Assembly: GCA_021804195.1 (NCBI GenBank)
Contig: JAJZKJ010000030.1
Coordinates: 1-11,312, forward strand
Direction: 5' to 3'
From: Acidobacteriota bacterium
GTDB lineage: Bacteria; Planctomycetota; Phycisphaerae; WQYP01; JAJZKJ01
Length of the DNA: 11,312 nt
The notes under the pieces are model-generated. The model had not been told where the DNA came from, searched no databases, and was given only the letters and a program-made list of their open reading frames with translations. Shown here one piece after another: positions 1 through 7,022 of the stretch. The translations under genes were made by a program, and so were the position numbers. Position 1 is the stretch's first letter. Every line of letters begins with the position of its first letter.

Positions 1-1
1 G

Positions 2-1810
2 GCCACGCTCGCGCGCCCGGCGGTGCTGCATCTCGACGCCAGCCAGGTCTGGCGCGGCCTGATCTATGTGCATGAGACGATTCCCGTGCGCCCGGGCCCG
101 TTCACCCTGGTCTATCCCAAATGGGTACCGGGAGAACATGGCCCCACCGGCCCGATTGACGAACTGGCCATGCTGCGCATCACCGCTCATGGCCGGCCCA
201 TCATGTGGCATCGCGGCCTGGCGGACATGTACGCCTTTCATATACGGGTTCCAGCCGGCGTCCATGCCATTACCGCGCGTTTCACCCTGATCATGAATGA
301 CGCGGGCGGCGTGATGGCCACCCGCACCGTTGCCATTCTCAACTGGAACCGGGCCGTGCTTTATCAGGCCGGAGTGGACTCACATACCTGGTTCGTCAAG
401 CCCTCAATTACGCTGCCCACTGGCTGGAGGTTCGGCACCGCACTTACACGGCGCGGGCCGGCCCGCAACGCCACTACCCATTTCCGCCGCCTGACGCTGG
501 CCATGCTGGTGGATTCGCCGCTCGACATGGGCAGGTTCGTGAAGAAATGGACGCTCTGGCGCCAGGGACCGGCCTGCGTGAAGCTCGACATGTTTGCCGG
601 CAATCCCAAGGATCTGGACATTCCAGCCAAGGTGAAGGCCGCCTATTTTCATGTTCCGGCCGAAGCCTTCGCGCTTTATGGCTCGCGTCACTTTGCCTGC
701 TACCATGCCCTGCTTACGCTCAGCAATCAGATCGGCTTTCAGGGGATTGAACACCATCAATCGTCTGACGATCGCGCCCCGGCCGATTTCATGACCAACC
801 CGGCCATGGCGCTGATCGGCGGCGATCTGATCACACATGAGTTTTCCCACTCCTGGAACGGCAAATACCGCCGTCCCGCCGATCTGGCCACGCCCAACTT
901 TCAGGTGCCCATGCGCACCGACCTGCTCTGGGTCTATGAGGGCATGAACCAGTATCTGGGAGACCTGCTCTCATTCCGGTCGGGGATTCGCAAGCCCGCC
1001 GATTATCCCCAGTATCTGGCCACGCTTTACGCGCAAATGGCAACCGAGCCGGGCCGCGCGACCACCCCGGTGGTGGCGCTGACGACGGCGGCGCCGTATT
1101 TATATCAAGCCAGCAACGAGTATGCCTCGATCAGCCGCACCGCCGGCGATTTCTATACGGAAGGCGAGCTGGTCTGGCTGGATGTGGACAGCATTATCCG
1201 CCAGCTCTCCCATGGTAAAAAGTCGCTGGACACCTTCCTGCATCTCTATTCCGCCCCCGCCGTCACCAACCCCATCACCAAAACCTATACCCGCGCTGAT
1301 ATTGAACGCCTTTTGAACGAGGTACAGCCCTATCATTGGCATGCCTTTTTCCAGAAGCACATTTACGATATCGCGCCCCTGCCGCCCACCAGCGAACTGG
1401 CCCGCACGGGCTGGAAGCTGGTGTACAACGCCAAGCCCAACCCATTTCTGCAAGCCCGCACCGCGCTGATGCACGGCGGCGGCATTTACTGGTATGACCT
1501 GGGCTTCAATGTGCTGGGCAACGGCAAGGTGATCTCCTTATTGAAAAGCTCACCGGCCTGGAAGGCCGGCATGGCGCAGGGCGACCGAATTACTTCGGTC
1601 AACGGCCATGCCTTCAGCATCAGCGAACTCAACTATGCGCTCGCGCGGGCGCGGCATAACCCGGCGCCGATCAAACTGCAAATCGTGGGCAGCGGCTGGT
1701 ACCACACGCTTTCAATCGCCTATCACGGCGGCGCGCGTTTTCCGCACCTGGCGCGCATTCCCGGCACGCCCAACCTGCTGGCCCGCATCATGGCCCCGCA
1801 CGCAAAATAA
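2..1810 (+). CDS. M61-family metallopeptidase with C-terminal PDZ domain (5' end missing)
   Basis: A zinc aminopeptidase-like protein of the M61 (glycyl aminopeptidase) family, probably exported. The reading frame is open to the window edge, so the true start and any signal peptide lie upstream; the GTG at 23 is merely the first possible start inside the window. Numbering from the codon at 2-4, the N-terminal beta domain carries the family-like YPKWVPGEHGPTGPID stretch. The zinc motif HEFSH is at 279-283, followed by SWNGKYRRP, and the third zinc ligand is probably Glu313 in LLWVYEGMNQYLGD. A PDZ domain occupies about 498-570, with SSPAWKAGMAQGDRITSVNG as its ligand-binding core. About 602 residues are visible, so only a few dozen are likely missing. 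The metallo-hydrolase gene follows 66-69 bases later on the same strand and may be co-transcribed. Family assignment is firm; the natural substrate is unknown. Confidence 0.9.
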   Translation, partial: ATLARPAVLHLDASQVWRGLIYVHETIPVRPGPFTLVYPKWVPGEHGPTGPIDELAMLRITAHGRPIMWHRGLADMYAFHIRVPAGVHAITARFTLIMNDAGGVMATRTVAILNWNRAVLYQAGVDSHTWFVKPSITLPTGWRFGTALTRRGPARNATTHFRRLTLAMLVDSPLDMGRFVKKWTLWRQGPACVKLDMFAGNPKDLDIPAKVKAAYFHVPAEAFALYGSRHFACYHALLTLSNQIGFQGIEHHQSSDDRAPADFMTNPAMALIGGDLITHEFSHSWNGKYRRPADLATPNFQVPMRTDLLWVYEGMNQYLGDLLSFRSGIRKPADYPQYLATLYAQMATEPGRATTPVVALTTAAPYLYQASNEYASISRTAGDFYTEGELVWLDVDSIIRQLSHGKKSLDTFLHLYSAPAVTNPITKTYTRADIERLLNEVQPYHWHAFFQKHIYDIAPLPPTSELARTGWKLVYNAKPNPFLQARTALMHGGGIYWYDLGFNVLGNGKVISLLKSSPAWKAGMAQGDRITSVNGHAFSISELNYALARARHNPAPIKLQIVGSGWYHTLSIAYHGGARFPHLARIPGTPNLLARIMAPHAK

Positions 1811-1879
1811 CGGGGCGAAAGACTGTCACCGGCTAAGCTTCGCCTGGCGCGGGCGCATGCCTTCCGTCATGATGGTTTG

Positions 1880-2842
1880 ATGGAGCTGCGGCGCGAACCG
1901 GGCCGGCGGCCGGGCATTGACCCTCATTTCGACGGCCGGCATTATTTCAACCCGGAAGCCCAGCAGGCGCGGGGATTTTTGGATGTGATGCGCTGGCAGC
2001 GCCAGCGCCGACCCGAGCCTTCACCAGACTGGGCAGATGATGTCGCACCCACTGTGCCGCCGGCGCGGGCCGAAGCCGGCCGGCTCCATGTCACTTTCAT
2101 TCACCATGCCACGGTGCTGTTGCAAGGCCCGGGCTGGAATCTGCTGACCGATCCCATCTGGTCGGAGCGGGCCAGTCCGGTATCCTGGCTCGGCCCGCGC
2201 CGGCACCGCAGACCCGGCGTGCGGCAAAAGGACCTGCCCCATATAGACGCCGTTCTCATCAGCCATAACCATTACGATCATCTCGACTGGCCCACGGTGC
2301 GCTGGCTGGCCAGCCGCGACCATCCGCATTGGGTGGTTCCCGCGGGCGTGGGCCGCTGGATGCAACAGCGCAATATCGGACCGGTGTGGGAACTGGACTG
2401 GGGCGAAAGCCTGACCGGCGCGGATCTGCGGCTGTTTTCGGCGCCAGCGGCGCACTTTTCCGCCCGCGGACTGCATGACCGCAACTGCACGCTATGGTGC
2501 GGATATGTGATCGAGACCACGGTGGGAATGATTTATTTTGCCGGCGATACCGGCTTCGGCCGCCACTTTGCCTGGATTCGCGAGCAGTTCGGTCCGCCAA
2601 CCCTGGCGCTCTTGCCGATCGGCGCCTATGCGCCGCGCTGGTTCATGGGACCGGTCCACATGGCGCCGGAAGACGCTCTGCAAGCTCATGAGATTCTCGG
2701 CGCCGGAACCAGCATCGCCATCCATCACGGGACATTTCGCCTGACCGATGAAGCTCTCGACACTCCCCGCCAGCGGCTGGAAGAGCTGGCGCAAGGCCAG
2801 ACATTTTATGCATTACGCCCGGGGGAAAGCTGGGTTTTCTAG
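1880..2842 (+). CDS. MBL-fold metallo-hydrolase, NAPE-PLD/UlaG-like
   Basis: A metallo-beta-lactamase-fold hydrolase of the COG2220 type, which includes N-acyl-phosphatidylethanolamine phospholipase D and the lactonase UlaG. Numbering from the ATG at 1880, the metal motif SHNHYDHLDW gives His129, His131, Asp133 and His134. Further ligands are probably the His in APAAHFSARG, Asp223 in FAGDTGF and a His of IHHGTF at 282-283. The order of these motifs and the LWCGYVIE segment before the GDTG motif fit NAPE-PLD-like bacterial proteins. The ORF can also begin at TTG 1877; I prefer the adjacent ATG. Neither has a clear Shine-Dalgarno sequence. There is no signal peptide or membrane helix, so it is probably cytoplasmic. 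The 320-residue length is usual for the family. The bacterial substrate (phospholipid, lactone or phosphodiester) cannot be told from sequence. Confidence 0.9.
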   Translation: MELRREPGRRPGIDPHFDGRHYFNPEAQQARGFLDVMRWQRQRRPEPSPDWADDVAPTVPPARAEAGRLHVTFIHHATVLLQGPGWNLLTDPIWSERASPVSWLGPRRHRRPGVRQKDLPHIDAVLISHNHYDHLDWPTVRWLASRDHPHWVVPAGVGRWMQQRNIGPVWELDWGESLTGADLRLFSAPAAHFSARGLHDRNCTLWCGYVIETTVGMIYFAGDTGFGRHFAWIREQFGPPTLALLPIGAYAPRWFMGPVHMAPEDALQAHEILGAGTSIAIHHGTFRLTDEALDTPRQRLEELAQGQTFYALRPGESWVF

Positions 2843-2871
2843 ACGACAGTCTGGCAGAACCAGGTATTTTA

Positions 2872-3897
2872 TTAACCCAGCCGGCCCGGCAGAAACATGC
2901 TCAGATAACGCTGCGCCAGGCGGAAGCCATCGGCACGGGCCACGGGAAATACCGGGTTTACCGGCGCTTTGGGGCTGTTCCAGAAGGGATCTTCCTGCTC
3001 GACCGCCAGGGCTCCGTTATAGCGGGCATGCAACAGCACGGTGATAAAGCGCGGCCAGTCCATCAGTCCCTGGCCGGGAATGCGGTAACGCCACCAGCCC
3101 TCGCCCAGAATGCCGGTATTTTGCAGAATGGGCTGCGTGATCTCGGTGTCTTTGGCGTGGGCGGAATGAATGCGATCCTTGAACTCCCAGGCGGCGGCAT
3201 AAGGGTCTATGAACTGGCGCACCAGATGCGAGGGATCAAACTCGAGACCCAGCCGCAGGCTTGGCACGCGGTCAAAAACCGCTTTCCACAGTCCGGGCGA
3301 GATGGCGAAGTTGATGGAACAGGGGTAATTTTCCCAGCCGATGTTGAGATCCAGCTTTTCGCACAACGGCAGGTATTTTTCATTAAAGACCTCGGCCAGT
3401 TCCCGCGCCTGGCGTTCGCCGGTGGCGCCCTTCATGCCGCCACTGAAGGTGCCGAGAAATTTGCACCCCAGCTCGTGGGCGATGTGCATGCCGCGGATAA
3501 AGCGCGCCTGCTGGCGCCGGCGTTTGACCGGGTTGGCGTCAATATGGTTGCAGCCCCACATGCACTCCAGGCTGATGATGGGACATGCCGCCTCGCGCGC
3601 CGCGCGCTGCATTTGAGCAATCTGGCGGTCGGTGATGGTGTCGGGGTTGAAGTGCTGGTTGTCAATGTGCACCAGCACGCCCTGATAGCCGGTTTCGGCG
3701 GCAAAAGCCACCTTCTGCGGCGTGAAATGCACAATGATCATCGCCAGCCGGGGAAATGGCGTGGGTGGCACGGCATCCGGAACGGCATGGGCCATGGCGC
3801 TGGCGTTGGGCGCTGAACCGGCATGAGCCGCCGCCCAGGGAGCGGCCAGCGCGGATATGCTCGACAGCTTGAGAAAGTCGCGGCGATCGGTGGACAT
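2872..3897 (-). CDS. Tat-exported sugar phosphate isomerase/epimerase-like TIM-barrel protein
   Basis: A 341-residue protein of the xylose-isomerase-like TIM-barrel superfamily. The chosen ATG (complement of 3895-3897) places a twin-arginine signal, TDRRDFLK at residues 3-10 followed by a hydrophobic Ala-rich stretch, at the exact N-terminus. The frame runs open upstream to 4071, but that extension would bury the signal and looks non-coding. Likely metal ligands in barrel order are Glu189 (GWENYP), Asp221 and His224 (EFDPSH), His247 (HSAHAKD) and Glu300 (AVEQED). These match the Glu/Asp/His/Glu metal site of the superfamily. Export folded through Tat fits a metal-loaded enzyme acting on sugars in the periplasm. 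It converges with the upstream metallo-hydrolase (29-base gap) and diverges from a small ORF at 3967. No Shine-Dalgarno is visible; a -10-like TACACT ends six bases before the ATG. The actual sugar substrate is unknown. Confidence 0.9.
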   Translation of the reverse strand: MSTDRRDFLKLSSISALAAPWAAAHAGSAPNASAMAHAVPDAVPPTPFPRLAMIIVHFTPQKVAFAAETGYQGVLVHIDNQHFNPDTITDRQIAQMQRAAREAACPIISLECMWGCNHIDANPVKRRRQQARFIRGMHIAHELGCKFLGTFSGGMKGATGERQARELAEVFNEKYLPLCEKLDLNIGWENYPCSINFAISPGLWKAVFDRVPSLRLGLEFDPSHLVRQFIDPYAAAWEFKDRIHSAHAKDTEITQPILQNTGILGEGWWRYRIPGQGLMDWPRFITVLLHARYNGALAVEQEDPFWNSPKAPVNPVFPVARADGFRLAQRYLSMFLPGRLG

Positions 3898-3903
3898 GCG
3901 AAG

Positions 3904-3909
3904 AGTGTA
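3904..3909 (-). promoter_or_regulatory. Possible -10 element for a leaderless transcript of the Tat epimerase gene
   Basis: On the minus strand TACACT sits six bases before the ATG at 3897, which would put the transcription start at or next to the A of the start codon. No ribosome binding site is present, as expected for a leaderless message. The -35 region is weak (TTGGCT with about 20 bases spacing), so this is tentative. Confidence 0.3.
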
Positions 3910-3966
3910 GCTGAAACTCAGGCAGCCGGAGCCAAACCCTGGACCGAAAGTAGCATCGTAAACGCC

Positions 3967-4107
3967 ATGGCCACTTTTAAACGCAAACCCCGCGGCGGCA
4001 TCAACGAAGGCAAAGCCAGCCGCTCCAGCCGCGCCAAAACGGACGAACGCAAACTCTCCGGCCGCATGCAACCGATGCGGCGGATGAAAGTGCAGACGCG
4101 GGCTTAG
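3967..4107 (+). CDS. Small, very basic protein of unknown function (46 residues)
   Basis: I do not recognise a family. The ORF encodes 46 residues rich in Arg and Lys, opening with MATFKRKPRGG and ending MQPMRRMKVQTRA. Most codons in the first two thirds end in C, and Lys and Glu are written AAA and GAA, giving the third-position pattern of a translated gene in this GC-rich background. The frame is open further upstream (to 3823), but that part overlaps the start of the divergent epimerase gene and lacks coding character, so I take the ATG at 3967. No good Shine-Dalgarno precedes it. It lies in the gap between the divergent epimerase and the convergent esterase, and a hairpin at 4121-4145 follows the stop. 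The basic composition would suit nucleic-acid or ribosome binding, but that is a guess. It could also be a chance ORF. Confidence 0.5.
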   Translation: MATFKRKPRGGINEGKASRSSRAKTDERKLSGRMQPMRRMKVQTRA

Positions 4108-4112
4108 TCAGG

Positions 4113-4145
4113 AAAAATCAGGGGCGGTACAAGCTCGGCCGCCCC
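4113..4145 (-). terminator. Intrinsic terminator of the carboxylesterase gene, possibly bidirectional
   Basis: GGGGCGG (4121-4127) and CCGCCCC (4139-4145) form a perfect 7-bp stem around an 11-base loop. Read on the minus strand, the stem is followed by TGATTTTT, the expected U-tract, 15 bases after the esterase stop codon. On the plus strand only TT follows, so it would be a weak terminator for the small ORF ending at 4107. Confidence 0.7.
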
Positions 4146-4160
4146 TTGAACACACCGCGG

Positions 4161-5747
4161 TTACTTCTGAATCGCCGCAATCAAATCCATCTGCTTCCGC
4201 CAGGGATCGGTCTCCGGCTTCGGACCGTGCAGCGTGAAGTTCATGATCTGATTGCCGTGCGGGCTGATTTTCGCCCAGTGCGGCAGGGCGTGTCCGTTGG
4301 GATCGCCGGTTTTAGCGAAGTTCACCCAATAGGCATGCATGGCGCGGGCCGTGGCCTCATCCCGCCGGGTGAGACCCTTGCCGAAGGCCGCCCACATCGA
4401 GTGGCGCAGCGTGTCAAAAACATAGGGGATTTCTGACGAATGCGGCGCGCCGTGCAGGCGCGCGCGCAGCGCGTGCGCAATATAGGAAAACCGGTATTGA
4501 TACGCCGGCTCCCCCGCCGCCGCGTAGATGCGGGCGACAAAGCGCGCCGGCTCAACCATGGTTTCCAGCATGCCGATGCGCTGCGCGATGGCGCGGACAT
4601 TGCCGGTATGGTGCGGATCAAACGCCGCCCGCGCCGCGGCCGCATGGGCGCCAAAGGGAGCAAAAGCCTGCCGCAGCGTGCGGGCGAAGAAAAAGCCCAG
4701 ATCGGCGCTGTTAGCGCCAATCAGCAGCGGAACCCGCACCTCGCCGCCCTGGCGCATTACGGTTTCCGACGAGTGAACGAGCAATTTTCCGTCGCGCACG
4801 GGACCGGAATAAATTTTGCGCTGGGGAAACATGCTGGCCATATTGAGCCCGTGGACAATCGCCGCCGCCGGCAGGCGGCGCAGCGCGGCCAAAGCCCGCG
4901 CGCCGGAGCCGTGAATTCCCATCAGGCGGGCGAAGCTGAGGGCATCGGCTTCGGCCGAAGGCTGGCCATTGGGGCCGGCATGACGCACCCGCGCCGGCGG
5001 CAGCACTTCATCCCGGCCGCCGCCCGATTCCACCGCGGCACGTATGAACAGACCCCTCGCCAGCGGTGAAGTTAAAAGATCGAGCACCGAGGCGCCGCCG
5101 GCCGATTCCCCGAAAATCGTGACTTCCCCGGGATTGCCGCCAAACGCGGCGATATTTTTGCGCACCCATTTCAGGGCCGCGATCTGGTCCATCAGGGCGT
5201 AATTGCCGAAAAGCCCGCCGGATTTTACCAGCGCCGGGAAGGCAAAAAAACCGAAACGTCCGACCCGGTAATTGGCGCTGACAAATACCAATCCATCGCG
5301 GGCGAATTGGGCGCCGCTATACGGCGCGGGCGAGGTGCCGCCGTTGACGAACCCGCCGCCGTAGATCCAGAAAATCACCGGCAGCGGATGGCTGATATGC
5401 GCTGGCGCCCAGACGTTGAGATAGAGGCAATTTTCGCTCGGCCTGGTGCGCAGCGGCGCGGCATCGCCGGGAAAAAGCTTCTGCATGCAGTCGTGGCCGA
5501 AGTGGGTGGCGGCGCGGATGCCGCTCCAGGCTTTCACCGGCTGGGGCGGCTGCCAGCGCAAACGGCCCACCGGGGGCTGGGCAAAGGGAATGCCTTTGTA
5601 AATGGCCAGCCCGTGCCGCGCCACCCCGCGCAGCCGGCCGCTGTTAATGCGAACCACCGGCCCGGTCGCGGCCGCCGCAGCCAAGGTCATCGCCAAGGGA
5701 AAAAAAAGGATTCCCGCCCGGATTTTCCATTTGCAATCGTAATCCAC
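4161..5747 (-). CDS. Type-B carboxylesterase (secreted)
   Basis: A 528-residue serine esterase of the carboxylesterase type B/para-nitrobenzyl esterase family. An N-terminal signal peptide spans about residues 1-27 (hydrophobic ILFFPLAMTLAAAAA). The family N-terminal motif GIPFAQPPVGRLRW is at 52-65, the SENCLYLNVWAP motif at 104-115, and the oxyanion-hole glycines at 130-132 (IYGGGF). The nucleophile is Ser215 in GESAGG and the catalytic His is probably His436 in HSSEIPYVF. The acid region reads IGANSADLGF, with Asp349 where most relatives carry Glu in a DEG motif. The start is GTG at 5747, supported by GGAGG (complement 5754-5758) six bases upstream. It probably shares a transcript with the membrane protein gene ending at 5811. 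It likely hydrolyses carboxylic esters in the envelope; the substrate is unknown. Confidence 0.93.
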   Translation of the reverse strand: MDYDCKWKIRAGILFFPLAMTLAAAAATGPVVRINSGRLRGVARHGLAIYKGIPFAQPPVGRLRWQPPQPVKAWSGIRAATHFGHDCMQKLFPGDAAPLRTRPSENCLYLNVWAPAHISHPLPVIFWIYGGGFVNGGTSPAPYSGAQFARDGLVFVSANYRVGRFGFFAFPALVKSGGLFGNYALMDQIAALKWVRKNIAAFGGNPGEVTIFGESAGGASVLDLLTSPLARGLFIRAAVESGGGRDEVLPPARVRHAGPNGQPSAEADALSFARLMGIHGSGARALAALRRLPAAAIVHGLNMASMFPQRKIYSGPVRDGKLLVHSSETVMRQGGEVRVPLLIGANSADLGFFFARTLRQAFAPFGAHAAAARAAFDPHHTGNVRAIAQRIGMLETMVEPARFVARIYAAAGEPAYQYRFSYIAHALRARLHGAPHSSEIPYVFDTLRHSMWAAFGKGLTRRDEATARAMHAYWVNFAKTGDPNGHALPHWAKISPHGNQIMNFTLHGPKPETDPWRKQMDLIAAIQK

Positions 5748-5753
5748 ACACCA

Positions 5754-5758
5754 CCTCC
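5754..5758 (-). promoter_or_regulatory. Ribosome binding site deciding a GTG start (carboxylesterase)
   Basis: GGAGG on the minus strand lies six bases before the GTG at 5747. It is one of the few strong Shine-Dalgarno sequences in the window and selects this non-ATG start, which also places the signal peptide correctly. Confidence 0.8.
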
Positions 5759-5810
5759 GCCAGCAGGTTTAAATTTCAAACCCACTCACTGTATCTCTGA
5801 CGCGGAAATT

Positions 5811-6512
5811 CTACAAGTGAAGCGGAGCCGCCGCATCGGCATCGTAGCGCTCCGTGCGCGGCAGCTTGCCCGTCAATCCCAGGCTTAACAGCACGATGCT
5901 GGCGGCTAGAAAAGCCCCCAGCCGCGCCTCGATCAGCCGATCCGGAGTCCAGTGAAGCCCCGCGCCCAGCCGCCACATCGCCCAAGCCACCGCCTGCGCT
6001 GGAACCACGGACCAGACGGCGACATAAAACCAAGCCCGCTCGGCTCCTTCCCGCCGCGTGGAGCGCCGCGCCCGGGGTGTGAGATTGCATACTGTGGCCA
6101 GCACGATCAGCCCCGCCAGCGGCCAGTACAAATGCGCGTAATCCCATGACAGCCGCCAGCGCCCCGTTACAGCCGCCACCAGCAGCCCAATCAGATTCAG
6201 GGCATAGGGCGCCAACAGATCAATCCAGCACGCGGTATAACACACCATGCGATAGGGCAGGTTGGGGCGGTCTTCGCCGAAATAAATCACGTAGGGCCGG
6301 GCTTCCACTCCCGGCAGCCTTCCCCGCCAGCCACGCCACAGGCAGACCGCCAGCACTATGCCCAGCCAGATCCAGTTGGCGCGGCCGGGACCGCGGGTGA
6401 ATAACGCGTAAGTCAGCGGGCCGGGTAAAATCCAGAACACCCACAGCCAGAGCGGCAGGTGCAGGATGCGGTAATAGGTTTTATTGCGTTCGCGGGTAAC
6501 GATTTGCTTCAC
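5811..6512 (-). CDS. Integral membrane protein of unknown function (six predicted helices)
   Basis: I do not recognise a family. The frame is open to 6692, but the region above 6512 is antisense to the antitoxin gene and reads as non-coding, so I take the GTG at 6512 as start, giving 233 residues. Hydrophobic segments fall at about 18-40, 46-62, 90-116, 125-142, 160-182 and 197-214. A charged linker with RRSTRREGAERA lies between helices 4 and 5. Trp and aromatic residues are frequent near the helix ends. A short polar stretch between helices 2 and 3 contains ARPYVIYFGEDRPNLPYR. No catalytic motif or transporter signature is evident. No good ribosome binding site precedes the GTG, so the start is uncertain. 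The esterase gene lies 63 bases downstream on the same strand, suggesting one transcript. Confidence 0.75.
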   Translation of the reverse strand: MKQIVTRERNKTYYRILHLPLWLWVFWILPGPLTYALFTRGPGRANWIWLGIVLAVCLWRGWRGRLPGVEARPYVIYFGEDRPNLPYRMVCYTACWIDLLAPYALNLIGLLVAAVTGRWRLSWDYAHLYWPLAGLIVLATVCNLTPRARRSTRREGAERAWFYVAVWSVVPAQAVAWAMWRLGAGLHWTPDRLIEARLGAFLAASIVLLSLGLTGKLPRTERYDADAAAPLHL

Positions 6513-6526
6513 GGCTGGACCATGAT

Positions 6527-6555
6527 TTGAACGGGGGCAATAATTACTATATAAA
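6527..6555 (+). promoter_or_regulatory. Sigma-70-type promoter of the antitoxin gene
   Basis: The -35 TTGAAC (6527-6532) and -10 TATAAA (6550-6555) are separated by 17 bases. Transcription should start near 6562, which excludes the ATG at 6559 as the start codon and favours the ATG at 6583. The same AT-rich tract may also hold the divergent promoter for the membrane protein gene. Confidence 0.65.
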
Positions 6556-6572
6556 AATATGGCATTGCCTAT

Positions 6573-6577
6573 GAGGT
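6573..6577 (+). promoter_or_regulatory. Ribosome binding site of the antitoxin gene
   Basis: GAGGT is followed, after five bases, by the ATG at 6583. With the promoter at 6527-6555 this settles the start among three in-frame ATGs (6559, 6571, 6583). Confidence 0.65.
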
Positions 6578-6582
6578 CAAGA

Positions 6583-6783
6583 ATGAAAAAACGAAACGTC
6601 ACGGTGGAATTGCCGGAGGAATTATTGCGCCAAGCCCAGCATGCTTCCGGCCAGGGCATTACCGAAACCATCCGCGAGGGTTTGCAAATCATATCGGCGC
6701 GGCAAGCCTATGAGGAACTGTTGCAATACCGCGGCAAAGTGAAGTTCCGGCATTCCTGGCAGGCATTGAAAGCAGGCCGATGA
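6583..6783 (+). CDS. VapB-like type II antitoxin, without its toxin partner
   Basis: A 66-residue protein resembling VapB-family antitoxins. The N-terminal MKKRNVTVELPEELLRQA is the beta strand and first helix of a short DNA-binding domain, and ITETIREGLQIISARQAY continues the helical part. The C-terminal YRGKVKFRHSWQALK resembles the RGKVK toxin-wrapping tail of VapB proteins. In such systems the antitoxin binds its operator and blocks a PIN-domain RNase (VapC) encoded just downstream. Here the stop overlaps an ATG in the usual ATGA fashion, but that ORF ends after 33 codons with no PIN motifs, and an intrinsic terminator begins 19 bases after the antitoxin stop. The gene has its own promoter and ribosome binding site, so it is likely expressed as an orphan. 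Family assignment comes from motif resemblance and is moderately sure. Confidence 0.75.
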   Translation: MKKRNVTVELPEELLRQAQHASGQGITETIREGLQIISARQAYEELLQYRGKVKFRHSWQALKAGR

Positions 6784-6802
6784 TTGCGCCGAAGCCCGGC
6801 TT

Positions 6803-6824
6803 TGCGGCACAGCCGCATTTTTTT
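6803..6824 (+). terminator. Intrinsic terminator after the antitoxin gene
   Basis: TGCGGC (6803-6808), loop ACA, GCCGCA (6812-6817), then seven T residues (6818-6824). The perfect 6-bp stem plus T-run is a textbook intrinsic terminator, placed 19 bases after the antitoxin stop. It closes the unit where a toxin gene would be expected. Confidence 0.8.
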
Positions 6825-6850
6825 AAGGCGAAACCTATTCGCAACTTCCC

Positions 6851-6943
6851 GGCCGAAGCCGGGGTTTGCGAACCCGAATGATGGCTGGAATTTTATTGAC
6901 TTTCATAGTCGCGGGACCTGACAGGAAACCCCGCTCTTCGGCC
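6851..6943. repeat. Imperfect inverted repeat in the gap before the MetX-like gene
   Basis: The left arm GGCCGAAG-C-CGGGGTTT (6851-6867) pairs with the right arm AAACCCCG-CT-CTTCGGCC (6926-6943): two 8-bp helices separated by a 1x2 internal loop, enclosing 58 bases. Inside, CCCG/CGGG (6873-6876 and 6912-6915) and GACT/AGTC (6898-6901 and 6907-6910) can nest, giving a three-tier hairpin. TTCGCA occurs on both sides (6838-6843 and 6950-6955). The rest of the gap 6825-7037 has no convincing ORF. Confidence 0.6.
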
Positions 6944-7022
6944 TGTGATTTCGCATTTATACTACAATGAGACTCGGCCGTGAACGCTACAAGAAGCAGT
7001 GGTGAAGGGCCGGCTTTTACGC

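Noticed and set aside
1808..1882. Readthrough fusion of the M61 peptidase and the metallo-hydrolase
   Set aside because: Both genes are in the same frame with only one TAA between them, but both proteins are complete at this junction and same-frame neighbours occur by chance one time in three.
3028..3816. 262-codon + strand frame opposite the Tat epimerase
   Set aside because: The opposite strand carries the TIM-barrel protein with conserved metal ligands, so this is a shadow frame.
3898..4071. N-terminal extension of the Tat epimerase frame
   Set aside because: It would bury the twin-arginine signal behind 58 residues and is antisense to the better-looking small ORF; the ATG at 3897 fits the signal exactly.
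6513..6692. Longer start for the six-helix membrane protein
   Set aside because: This part is antisense to the antitoxin gene and its promoter and reads as non-coding; the GTG at 6512 precedes the first helix closely.
6780..6881. 33-codon ORF overlapping the antitoxin stop (ATGA) as a toxin
   Set aside because: It has none of the acidic PIN motifs, contains the intrinsic terminator and stops quickly. It may be the scar of a lost toxin but is not a gene.
6967..7005. 12-codon upstream ORF before the MetX-like gene
   Set aside because: It lies at or before the likely transcription start, has no ribosome binding site, and nothing beyond chance supports it.
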